Part shown: positions 17,631-25,904 of the stretch, piece after piece
Numbering within the stretch: position 1 is the stretch's first letter
Layout of the letters: every line of letters starts with the position of its first letter
Source of the DNA: Haemophilus haemolyticus_M
GTDB taxonomy: Bacteria > Pseudomonadota > Gammaproteobacteria > Enterobacterales > Pasteurellaceae
Length of the DNA: 64,000 nucleotides
Direction of reading: 5' to 3'
Assembly: GCF_003490935.1 (NCBI RefSeq)
Contig: NZ_QQGD01000008.1
Coordinates: forward strand, 1-64,000
Program-made: the position numbers and the translations under genes
Notes under the pieces: model-generated
The model's database searches: none
Told to the model about the DNA's origin: nothing
The model's input: the letters and a program-made list of their open reading frames with translations, nothing else

Positions 17631-18182
17631 TTAATGCGTTTTATGGCTTGTGCTATACAAAATTTTGTCCGTATAAGCCAAAGCAATTGCCGACACCAAA
17701 AAGCCTAAATGCAAAAATAACTGCCACATCATGGTTTTTTCTGGTGTATTGTTTGCGTTCACAAAGGTTTGCAACATATGGATAGATGAAATGCCGATAA
17801 TAGACATAGAAAGTTTAACCTTCAATACCGTCGCATTTACATGGCTCATCCATTCAGGCTGATCGGGGTGATTACGCGTACGCAATTTGGATACAAAAAT
17901 TTCATAGCCACCGATAGTCACCATCACAAGCAAGTTTGCGATCATCACGACATCAATCAAATTCAACACACCCAACATAATCGTGTTGGAATCCATCTCA
18001 TTAACATTAATCACCAATGCCCATAAGCCTTTAATAAACTTATAAGAGTAGATCGCAAGAGTGACAATCAAACCCAAATAGATCGGCACTTGCAACCAGC
18101 GACTAGCAAAAATTATTTTCGCGATAATATTCGATTGTTCGTTATATTTCGCATAAGGATCAACAGGTTTGTTCTCTTCCAT
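17631..18182 (-). CDS. UPF0114 (YqhA) family membrane protein
   Basis: A 183-residue integral membrane protein with four predicted helices: around residues 36-56, 70-95 (LNLIDVVMIANLLVMVTIGGYE), 125-142 and 153-172. The motif GGYEIFVSKL and the segment KVKLSMSIIGISSIHMLQ are hallmarks of UPF0114/YqhA. Its function is unknown. It corresponds to the protein I remember as HI_0507. It stands alone between terminators. Confidence 0.87.
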   Translation of the reverse strand: MEENKPVDPYAKYNEQSNIIAKIIFASRWLQVPIYLGLIVTLAIYSYKFIKGLWALVINVNEMDSNTIMLGVLNLIDVVMIANLLVMVTIGGYEIFVSKLRTRNHPDQPEWMSHVNATVLKVKLSMSIIGISSIHMLQTFVNANNTPEKTMMWQLFLHLGFLVSAIALAYTDKILYSTSHKTH

Positions 18183-18221
18183 TCGATTTTATTCCTAAAT
18201 TAAATAGTGGGTTAAATAAAC

Positions 18222-18250
18222 AAAAAACCGCAAGAAAATAGCAGTTTTTT
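18222..18250 (-). terminator. Probable terminator downstream of rmuC
   Basis: AAAAAACCGC and GCAGTTTTTT pair with one mismatch around a 9-base loop, with T-rich flanks on either strand. It lies about 80 bases beyond the rmuC stop and before the UPF0114 gene. Confidence 0.55.
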
Positions 18251-18327
18251 TGAAAATAGCAATAAGGAAATTGAGTTATTCTTATTTTATTTATATGTCA
18301 GATAAAATCGCGAGGTAATCCTATTTT

Positions 18328-19914
18328 TTATTCATTTCTCTGCTCTAATGTCGTCAACCTAGCCAAATCCAGTTGATTATTCAATAACTCCACTTCTGGC
18401 ATCGTTTTATTCGCTTTTGAGGAAAGGGTTTTAAACCGTTCTACTTTGCCAACTAAACCTTGTTGGCCAACAAGTGCGGTGACTGTGCTGTTGTATTGGT
18501 TGCTGACGGTGGAAAGCGTATTACCAAGCTTACTTAAACGTTCTGCGACTAAGCAAATTTGGTTATAAATCTCACCCGCTTTTTCAGCGATTTCTTTTGC
18601 CTCGGCATTACCGCGTTCGATGCGCCAGAGGTTTGCTACGGTTCGTAAAATCGGCATTAAGGTGGTGTGAGAAACCATAATGACATTACGTTCATAACCG
18701 TAATTAAATAAAGTAGGATCGGATTTTAAAGCCTCAATATACGCAGGTTCCACCGCAATAAACATAAGAACAAAATTCGGACTGCGCATGCCAATAAGAT
18801 TGCTATAATCTTTCTTATGCAGATCATTAATATGACTTTTCAATGCGGATATATGTTCTTTTAGTAAACGCTCACGTTCAAAAACATCGTCAGAATTCAC
18901 GGCACTTTCGTAAGCCACTAACGACATTTTGCTGTCGATAATTAAGTGTTTTTCATCAGGTAGATTCAACACAAAATCAGGGTAATTACGTCCGCCTTGT
19001 TCATCTTTAAAATGTGCTTGAGCACGGTAATGCACATTTTCTTCAAGTCCAGCCAGTTGCAAAGCTCGTTCTAATTGCACTTCGCCCCAGTTGCCTAACG
19101 TTTTCTTTTCGCCTTTCAGTGCAGAAGTTAAATTACTCGCCTCTTGCGACATATTCAGACCGATTTCCAGCACTTTTTTGATTTCAGCTTCCAATCCTGC
19201 ATTACCTTTAACGGATTCGGAGTGAATTTCATTGACACGTTTTTGAAAACCTTCAATTTGCTCACGGAAAGGCTTGAGCAATGTTTCCAAGGCAGTTTGA
19301 TTTGATTGACTAAATGATAGACTTTTTTCATCTAAAATCCGATTGGCTAGATTTTGAAATTCCACACCCAACTGCTGCTTAGATTGTTCAAAGTTCTGTT
19401 GTTGCTCTGAAAAATGTTTTTCTTTCTCTGCTAACGTTGTTTTTAATCCTGTTAACTCTTGGGAAAGTGCGGTCAATTTTTCAGTTAAATGTTGTTGCTC
19501 CTGTTCTTTACGAGATAGCTGGCTTTGGCTATGTTGCAACTGGGCATTTAAACTTTCCGCTTGCGCAGAAGCGATTCCGAAGCGTTCTTTTAATGCAGTA
19601 ATTTGCTCCGCGATGGCGGAATGGCGAGATTGTTCTTCATCCAGTTCTTGAGTGAGATAATGAATTTTTTCATCACGCTCATTGAGTCGAACTAACAAGC
19701 CTTGGCTTTCTGTTTGAGCTTTGATGGTTTGCTGCTCTAGCTGATTTTTGATGCTGCTAAGTTCATCAAATTTACTAGCAAGTTGATTATAATCTTGAGT
19801 CGTTTTCGATAATTCTTGATGAAGATGTGTATATTTTTGCTGGCGCAGAATAAGCAATAAAATCAATAGAACAACTATTGCTAATAAGCTAAAAAGCCAC
19901 AAATTCTCTGACAT
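18328..19914 (-). CDS. rmuC: DNA recombination protein RmuC
   Basis: A 528-residue protein with one N-terminal membrane anchor (residues 5-24), a long coiled coil (about 30-200, rich in Q, L and E heptads) and a C-terminal RmuC nuclease-like domain. The domain contains EVQLERALQLAGL, YPDFVLNLPDEKHLIIDSKMSL and NVIMVSHTTLMPILRTV. RmuC limits inversions between repeats in E. coli; the domain has the PD-(D/E)XK-like fold, here with D in PDFV and the DSK triad. It is transcribed downstream of ccp with an 81-base gap that contains no clear terminator. Confidence 0.92.
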   Translation of the reverse strand: MSENLWLFSLLAIVVLLILLLILRQQKYTHLHQELSKTTQDYNQLASKFDELSSIKNQLEQQTIKAQTESQGLLVRLNERDEKIHYLTQELDEEQSRHSAIAEQITALKERFGIASAQAESLNAQLQHSQSQLSRKEQEQQHLTEKLTALSQELTGLKTTLAEKEKHFSEQQQNFEQSKQQLGVEFQNLANRILDEKSLSFSQSNQTALETLLKPFREQIEGFQKRVNEIHSESVKGNAGLEAEIKKVLEIGLNMSQEASNLTSALKGEKKTLGNWGEVQLERALQLAGLEENVHYRAQAHFKDEQGGRNYPDFVLNLPDEKHLIIDSKMSLVAYESAVNSDDVFERERLLKEHISALKSHINDLHKKDYSNLIGMRSPNFVLMFIAVEPAYIEALKSDPTLFNYGYERNVIMVSHTTLMPILRTVANLWRIERGNAEAKEIAEKAGEIYNQICLVAERLSKLGNTLSTVSNQYNSTVTALVGQQGLVGKVERFKTLSSKANKTMPEVELLNNQLDLARLTTLEQRNE

Positions 19915-19995
19915 ATATCCCCCCTTAAAATGATGCTATAAATTGTAACATAGAAATGTGACTTAAATTTTAGCTTTAAGTACGGTGAAATTATC

Positions 19996-21126
19996 TTACT
20001 CGCCACCCTTATCATAGGCGGCATCAGTCAGCGTTTTCAAAAACGCTTCCAGCGCATCAATTTCTGCATCAGTAAGCGGCTTACCTTTAAGATCGCTATG
20101 GCTTATCGTTGGCGCATATTCTGCAGCCGCCCAAGGTTTACCCGTTTCAGGATTTATCTTACGCTCAGGATTATTATGGCTATCTAAAAATAATAATACA
20201 GTACGCAGCTCTTTAAATACGCCGTTATGCATATAAGGTGCGGTAACGGCTACATTACGCAATGTCGGCACTTTAAATTTGCCTTTTTGAGCGATATCAC
20301 CTTTCACCATTGGATTATCTAACAATCCATTATCCACCCAATCTTCGCCTAATTTATTGTGTGCAATCAGTACCTCATTTTTCGGCACGCCGAGATTGAA
20401 ATAACGATAATTTGTAAAAGTTTCTTCACTATGATCTTTTTCATTCAGCTGATGACAATTACTACAGGTTGTTTTTTCTTTATCAAAAAATAACGCCTTG
20501 CCTAATGCCTCTTGCTCAGTAAATTTATCTTGCCCTGCCAAAGTGCGGTCATATTTAGAACTGAATTGAGCAAACAAATCTAATTGCTGAAATGCAGCAA
20601 GTGCCTGTTCCATAATGGCATAAATTTTCTCATCATCTTGCCAAATCTCCTCGCCCCAATGCTTGGTAATGTAGTCTTTCACTGCCTGATTTTCGGCAAT
20701 ACGTTTTACCACACTGGCTTTGTCTTTCATGCCCATTTCAACAGGATTGAGAGGAGGCCCCCCCGCCTGCTCAGCTAAATGTTTTGCTCGACCATCCCAG
20801 AATTGGCCGCCAACATAATCCTTAATTTTTTCATCGAAATGAAAATCAGGGGAATATTTTGCATAAATTGCAGTTGGTGTATTGCGATTACCAAATTTTG
20901 TCGGATCATCACCTTGTGAAACCATTTTACCTATATCATTTTCGCGCAAATCCGCAAAAGCAGCTGCAGGCATATGGCAAGTAGAGCAACTCTGTGTTTT
21001 ATTGTGAGAAAGTGATTTATCAAAAAAGAAAGCCTGACCTAATCCAAGCAATGCGGGATTTATGGGTTCTTCTTGAGCGAAACAAAAAATAGGTAAGGCA
21101 AATAATGACAAGAAATATTTTTTCAT
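19996..21126 (-). CDS. ccp: Periplasmic di-haem cytochrome c peroxidase
   Basis: Reduces hydrogen peroxide to water with electrons from c-type cytochromes or quinol. At 376 residues, it has a signal peptide (cleavage near CFA-QEE, residue 17) and two haem c sites, CSTCH at 47-51 (peroxidatic) and CSNCH at 221-225 (electron transferring). TLRNVAVTAPYMHNGVF, a conserved segment of bacterial CCPs, contains the axial methionine region. It is two-haem, unlike the three-haem YhjA of E. coli. It diverges from norB, and the shared upstream region has an FNR-like site, fitting the oxygen-limited expression known for such peroxidases. Confidence 0.92.
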   Translation of the reverse strand: MKKYFLSLFALPIFCFAQEEPINPALLGLGQAFFFDKSLSHNKTQSCSTCHMPAAAFADLRENDIGKMVSQGDDPTKFGNRNTPTAIYAKYSPDFHFDEKIKDYVGGQFWDGRAKHLAEQAGGPPLNPVEMGMKDKASVVKRIAENQAVKDYITKHWGEEIWQDDEKIYAIMEQALAAFQQLDLFAQFSSKYDRTLAGQDKFTEQEALGKALFFDKEKTTCSNCHQLNEKDHSEETFTNYRYFNLGVPKNEVLIAHNKLGEDWVDNGLLDNPMVKGDIAQKGKFKVPTLRNVAVTAPYMHNGVFKELRTVLLFLDSHNNPERKINPETGKPWAAAEYAPTISHSDLKGKPLTDAEIDALEAFLKTLTDAAYDKGGE

Positions 21127-21514
21127 TCTAACTCCATGGGTATAAAAAATAACTGCACTTAGTCAAAGTAAATCTACTATTATAAATTTAGACTGTACAT
21201 AAATTAACTTAAACATTGATATCTTACACCAAACTCAAATTTTTAAACCTTTTCTTACATACTTAAATTAACTACTACTTCTAGTAGAAAGGCAATACTT
21301 TTGGGAATTGAAAAACTGTTAAAACATTTTTTAGCTGAGCTTTTTTGATGATATCAATCAAAATAACCTACCAATTTAGTCAATTACTTTGTTTGAGGTA
21401 TTATTCTAGCAATTAAATACCCGATATAATTAGTCAGGTATTTTGCTTTGTGTAAAATATTTACCTATGATTTTAAATAGGAAGTTAATTTTTCAATAAC
21501 CTAGGAGTGATAAA
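21127..21514. promoter_or_regulatory. Divergent ccp-norB regulatory region
   Basis: This 388-base AT-rich spacer has no open frame of note. It holds an FNR-like site at 21348-21361 and, nearer norB, an alternating series of GGTATT and AAATACC heptamers: 21397-21402, 21415-21421 and 21437-21443. AAATACC-N15-GGTATTT forms an inverted repeat. These may be operators of a nitric-oxide-responsive regulator, although they do not match the NsrR or NorR consensus I know. Confidence 0.45.
21348..21361. promoter_or_regulatory. FNR-like binding site between ccp and norB
   Basis: ATGAT-ATCA-ATCAA matches the FNR consensus TTGAT-N4-ATCAA with one mismatch. It is 154 bases before the norB start and 222 before the ccp start. 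Both functions are typical FNR targets under low oxygen. Site and role are predicted. Confidence 0.5.
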
Positions 21515-23755
21515 ATGGGACAGTATAAAAAGTTCTGGTACCTATTAGTCGCCGTATTGATTGGAGCCTTCTCCATTCTCGGTTACTATGGGTTTGAAGT
21601 TTATCGTGAAGCACCACCAATTCCGCAACAATATGTTTCTGAATCAGGTGAAAAAGTGATTACTCACGATGAAATTTTACATGGTCAAACAGCTTGGCAA
21701 ACTACTGGCGGTATGCAAGTGGGTTCTGTTTGGGGGCACGGTGCATATCAAGCACCAGACTGGACGGCAGATTGGCTTCACCGTGAATTAACTAATTGGT
21801 TGGACATTACAGCGAATCAAGAGTTTAGTAAAAACTTTGCAGATTTAAATGATGAACAACAAACTTTATTAAAAGCGCGTTTAACCAAAGAATATCGCGG
21901 CAGCAAAGTTGAAAACGGCACCGTTGTGCTTTCTAACACCCGTTTAGCGGCAATGGAAAAAACTGCACAATACTACATTTCTTTATACGGCGATGATCCT
22001 GCCACTAAAGTCACTCGTGAACACTTCGCCATGAAGGATAATACCCTTCCTGACTTACAAGCGCGTAAAGACTTAACAAAATTCTTCTTCTGGACAGCAT
22101 GGACTGCTTCAGCTGAACGCCCAAATACAAATGCAAGCTATACCAATAACTGGCCACATGAACCATTAATCAATAATGTGCCAACACCAGAAAACGTGAT
22201 TTGGTCAATTGCGAGCGTGGTATTCCTAATTGCAGGTATTGGTTTTGTGGTATGGATTTGGTCATTCAAAAAACGTGAAGATGAAAAAGAACCACCAACA
22301 CCTGAGTTCGATCCACTTACAAAGTTACAACTTACCCCCTCTCAACGCGCATTAGGCAAATATCTCTTTACTGTGCTTGCATTATTCTTACTGCAAGTGA
22401 ACTTAGGGGCGATTGTTGCTCACTATACCGTTGAAGGTCAAGAATTCTACGGTATTGATATTTCCCAATATTTTCCTTATTCATTAATACGTACTTGGCA
22501 TATTCAATCAGCCTTATTCTGGATTGCGATGGCCTTCCTTGCTGGTGGTTTATTCCTTGCACCAATCATTAATGGCGGTAAAGATCCAAAATTCCAGAAA
22601 TTAGGCGTAGATATTCTATACTGGGCATTAGTAGTATTAGTAATAGGTTCATTCACTGGTAGCTACTTAGCGATTGCTCATATTCTTCCTGAAGAATGGA
22701 GCTTCATGTTCGGTCACCAAGGTTACGAATTCATTGACTTAGGTCGTTTCTGGCAAGCGGTGAAATTTGCAGGTATCTTATTCTGGTTAGTCTTAATGCT
22801 TCGCGGTACAGTGAACGCATTCAAACAACCGGGTGATAAAAACTTATTAGCGTTATTCTTCGCTTCTGTTATTGCAATCGGCTTATTCTATGGCCCTGCA
22901 TTATTCTACGGCGAGCATACTCACATTTCTGTGATGGAATACTGGCGCTGGTGGGTAGTTCACCTATGGGTAGAAGGCTTCTTTGAAGTGTTCTCTGTAG
23001 CGGCGCTTTCATTCATCTTCGTAAGTTTAGGTTTAGTTTCACGTCGTACTGCGACGGTGGCAACCATTACTGAAGCAGCGTTATTCTTAATCGGCGGTAT
23101 TCCTGGTACGTTCCACCACCTATACTTCGCAGGTGCAACCACACCAATTATCGCAGTAGGTGCGTCATTCTCAGCACTTGAAGTGGTTCCATTAGTGTTA
23201 TTAGGTCATGAAGCTTGGGAACACTGGGCGATGCAACAAAAAACACCTTGGATGGACCGTTTAAAATGGCCTCTTTACTGCTTCGTAGCTGTCGCATTCT
23301 GGAATATGTTAGGTGCAGGTGTATTTGGTTTCTTAATAAATCCACCAATTTCACTCTACTATGTTCAAGGCTTGAACACGACTGCTGTTCACGCGCATGC
23401 GGCATTATTCGGTGTGTATGGTTTCTTAGCATTAGGTTTCGTATTCTTAATTGCTCGTTATTTACGTCCGGATACACCATTTAACGATAAGTTAATGAAA
23501 TGGGGCTTCTGGTTACTAAACGGTGGTTTAGTACTGATGATCGTATCAAGCTTACTACCTATCGGTGTTATCCAAGGATATGCAAGTATCTCTGAAGGTT
23601 TATGGTATGCACGTAGTGAAGAATTTATGCAACAACCATTATTCGATACCTTACGTTGGGTTCGTTTAGGTGGTGATGTGGTATTCATCTTCGGTGCACT
23701 AGCCTTCTTCTGGCAAATCTTTACGATGATTTTCTTCAGACCTAAACATACTTAG
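21515..23755 (+). CDS. norB: Quinol-dependent nitric oxide reductase (qNOR)
   Basis: Reduces NO to N2O at the inner membrane with quinol as donor, for detoxification or nitrite-NO respiration. At 746 residues it is the long, single-subunit qNOR. A first membrane helix (10-30) is followed by a periplasmic extension of about 190 residues (WQTTGGMQVGSVWGHGAYQAPDWTADWLH). The catalytic part is of 12 further helices with haem and FeB histidines in TWHIQSA, YWRWWVVHLWVEGFFE (including the glutamate), HHLYF and AVHAHAALFGVYG. It has an AGGAG site before ATG 21515. The start MGQYKKFWYLL closely resembles neisserial NorB, but the coding is AT-rich and Haemophilus-like, so a recent transfer is not evident. 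No uptake signal core occurs from about 20,550 to 24,015. Confidence 0.95.
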   Translation: MGQYKKFWYLLVAVLIGAFSILGYYGFEVYREAPPIPQQYVSESGEKVITHDEILHGQTAWQTTGGMQVGSVWGHGAYQAPDWTADWLHRELTNWLDITANQEFSKNFADLNDEQQTLLKARLTKEYRGSKVENGTVVLSNTRLAAMEKTAQYYISLYGDDPATKVTREHFAMKDNTLPDLQARKDLTKFFFWTAWTASAERPNTNASYTNNWPHEPLINNVPTPENVIWSIASVVFLIAGIGFVVWIWSFKKREDEKEPPTPEFDPLTKLQLTPSQRALGKYLFTVLALFLLQVNLGAIVAHYTVEGQEFYGIDISQYFPYSLIRTWHIQSALFWIAMAFLAGGLFLAPIINGGKDPKFQKLGVDILYWALVVLVIGSFTGSYLAIAHILPEEWSFMFGHQGYEFIDLGRFWQAVKFAGILFWLVLMLRGTVNAFKQPGDKNLLALFFASVIAIGLFYGPALFYGEHTHISVMEYWRWWVVHLWVEGFFEVFSVAALSFIFVSLGLVSRRTATVATITEAALFLIGGIPGTFHHLYFAGATTPIIAVGASFSALEVVPLVLLGHEAWEHWAMQQKTPWMDRLKWPLYCFVAVAFWNMLGAGVFGFLINPPISLYYVQGLNTTAVHAHAALFGVYGFLALGFVFLIARYLRPDTPFNDKLMKWGFWLLNGGLVLMIVSSLLPIGVIQGYASISEGLWYARSEEFMQQPLFDTLRWVRLGGDVVFIFGALAFFWQIFTMIFFRPKHT

Positions 23756-23768
23756 TTAGGTTATCCCC

Positions 23769-23800
23769 AAAAGCGACTTATGTGAAAGTAAGTCGCTTTT
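23769..23800 (+). terminator. Terminator after norB
   Basis: AAAAGCGACTTA and TAAGTCGCTTTT form a perfect 12-bp stem with an 8-base loop, followed by more T residues. Confidence 0.9.
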
Positions 23801-23891
23801 TTATTCTTATCTACCATATCTTATATATAAGCTTACAACGCTTTTTATATAAAATTAGCATTAATATTAGATAAACATTAAAAATATTAGA

Positions 23892-23931
23892 GGCTGAAGT
23901 AGATTAGCAATTATGTTAATCTGCTTCAGCC
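23892..23931. repeat. Intergenic inverted repeat
   Basis: GGCTGAAG-T-AGATTA and TAATCT-G-CTTCAGCC pair over 15 positions with one mismatch around a 10-base loop. There is no T run, so it is more like a small dispersed palindrome than a terminator. It lies between norB and the NSS transporter unit; nothing else is seen in 23801-24035 apart from an uptake signal core near 24016. Confidence 0.5.
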
Positions 23932-24035
23932 CCTTAAATAATATCGAATAATGTTTGTTAATAATCTACACCTTAATCAATTGGTTATTTAGCCAAAATT
24001 TTTGGGGACAGATCAAAGTGCGGTCAGATTTATGA

Positions 24036-24131
24036 TTATTCTTCTTTTGGTAATCGAATTAGGGCGTAAACCAATCCACCCCATACCAAAGCGAGAGACA
24101 CGATCATCATAATAATTGCACCAGTACTCAT
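24036..24131 (-). CDS. Small subunit of NSS transporter (MetS-like, 31 residues)
   Basis: A 31-residue peptide starting MSTGAIIMMIVSLALVWGGL and ending RLPKEE. It is one membrane helix followed by a short basic/acidic tail. This is the pattern of the MetS family, small partners of sodium-dependent methionine/alanine importers. The start is one base after the transporter stop, and the transporter's last codons provide the AGGAG site, so the two are translationally coupled. The gene is too short for normal gene calling. MetS is required for transport activity of MetP in Corynebacterium; that the same applies here is inference. Confidence 0.85.
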   Translation of the reverse strand: MSTGAIIMMIVSLALVWGGLVYALIRLPKEE

Positions 24132-24132
24132 T

Positions 24133-25659
24133 TTATTCTCCTTTAGTTTCATCAATGGTTAACTTGGTGTCGCTTTTCCATTTTAAGCGAGAAAGGAAGA
24201 ACGCCACGACAAGTAAGCTAATAGACATTCCCCAGCCAAAGGTATTTACGAACCAGCTTGGGTAACCTTCATAACCTTCAGAGAAGACTTTTGCTCCTTC
24301 ACTGAAAAGCATGAATGCTAAAACACCACTCGTTAATACAATGCATAAACGCCAGAAGAAACCTACTTTGAAAGATGAAGTTTCATTTAAGTGATTACCC
24401 AATAAACCCAGTTTTTCATTTGCTACAATCGCAATTAAAGAAGCAAATGCCACGGCAACGATACCGAAATAGTTCACGAATTTATCGAACACATCTAACA
24501 TTGGTAAACCTGTTGTCGTGCCGAATAAGATGACAGAAACTAACATCATTGGTACACCCACGATAAACGTTACTTTCCCACGACTAATACGAATTTTATC
24601 TTGAATTGCGGAAATAATTACCTCAATTACTGAGATAAATGAAGTTAATGCCGCAAAGGTTAATGATCCAAAGAACAATACGCCTAGCACTTCACCAAAT
24701 GGTGCTTTGTTGATGATGGTTGGGAACGCAAAAAATGCTAAACCAATTCCGCCTTTTGCCACTTCGCTCACTTCTTGACCTTGCGCAGTAGCAATAAAAC
24801 CTAATGCTGCAAATACGCCGATACCCGCTAATACTTCAAAGCTACTGTTAGCAAAACCTACAACCAAGCCGCTACCAGTCAAATCGGATTCTTTTTTAAG
24901 ATAAGAGGCGTAAGTCACCATAATCCCAAAGCCGATAGAAAGAGAGAAGAAGATTTGCCCATAGGCCGCAATCCACACACTTGGATTAGAAAGTTTCGAC
25001 CAATCTGGCGTAAATAATGCATCTAAACCTTTTGCCGCACCTGGTAAGAATAAGGAATAAATCACAAGCGCCATAAACATTACAACGAGCACTGGCATTA
25101 ATACAGAAGATGCTTTAGCAATCCCTTTTTGAACGCCCATAGACAGCACGCCTAACGCAACAATCCACATCGCAATCAATGGGCCAGTTACCATACCGAC
25201 AAATTCAAAACTCACACCGTTTTTAATGTCGCCCATTTTTAAGAATTCACCGATGAAGAAATCAATTGGTTTATCGCCCCATGCTCCAGTGAAAGAAAAG
25301 TATGTGTAGCTTGCCGCCCAGCCTAATACCACGGCGTAATATAGTCCGATGATGACATTCACCATCATTTGCCACCAACCAAATACCTCAAAGTGCGGGC
25401 TAACACGGCGATAAGAAAGTGGTGCACCACCACGATTACGGTGGCCAATTGCATAATCTAAAAATAAAAGAGGAATCCCTGCGGTTAACAACGCGATAAG
25501 GTAAGGGATGATAAATGCTCCACCACCATTTTCATAAGTGGTATAAGGGAAACGCCAAATATTACCAAGACCGACGGCCGAACCAATCGCGGCCATAATA
25601 AATGCACGACGACCAGAAAAAGTCTCACGCTTTTGCGCTTTTTGGGCTGAGTGCGCCAT
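24133..25659 (-). CDS. Sodium-dependent amino acid transporter (NSS/SNF family)
   Basis: A 508-residue LeuT-fold symporter with about 11-12 helices. The first helix carries the sodium and substrate motif GSAVGLGNIWRFPYTTYENGGGAF (residues 26 onward), broken as in LeuT. It resembles MetP-type transporters of methionine and alanine, and the adjacent MetS-like peptide supports that. It corresponds to the gene I remember as HI_0736. It is divergent from ilvG, whose product makes branched-chain amino acids. Confidence 0.88.
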   Translation of the reverse strand: MAHSAQKAQKRETFSGRRAFIMAAIGSAVGLGNIWRFPYTTYENGGGAFIIPYLIALLTAGIPLLFLDYAIGHRNRGGAPLSYRRVSPHFEVFGWWQMMVNVIIGLYYAVVLGWAASYTYFSFTGAWGDKPIDFFIGEFLKMGDIKNGVSFEFVGMVTGPLIAMWIVALGVLSMGVQKGIAKASSVLMPVLVVMFMALVIYSLFLPGAAKGLDALFTPDWSKLSNPSVWIAAYGQIFFSLSIGFGIMVTYASYLKKESDLTGSGLVVGFANSSFEVLAGIGVFAALGFIATAQGQEVSEVAKGGIGLAFFAFPTIINKAPFGEVLGVLFFGSLTFAALTSFISVIEVIISAIQDKIRISRGKVTFIVGVPMMLVSVILFGTTTGLPMLDVFDKFVNYFGIVAVAFASLIAIVANEKLGLLGNHLNETSSFKVGFFWRLCIVLTSGVLAFMLFSEGAKVFSEGYEGYPSWFVNTFGWGMSISLLVVAFFLSRLKWKSDTKLTIDETKGE

Positions 25660-25904
25660 AAATTATCCTATATAAAAAAATGAAAGGAGTTTCAATATAA
25701 TGAAATCTAATCATCAGTCAATAAATAAGCACAAAGAGCGGTAAAAATTCACGGATTTTTTAATAAAAAGAACATAAACATTCAAAACAAGCCAATTTTC
25801 ACCGCACTTTTTTCGTTTTTTTCGCGCTAAACCCTACCAATGACTCGAAATTTCGCTACAATGCTGAACTTGTCCCAAAATAAAAACAACAGGAAACAAA
25901 CACA

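Noticed and set aside
25700..25741. 14-codon frame upstream of ilvG as an attenuator leader peptide
   Set aside because: It has almost no branched-chain codons and no adjacent terminator hairpin, and lies near the divergent transporter's own promoter region.
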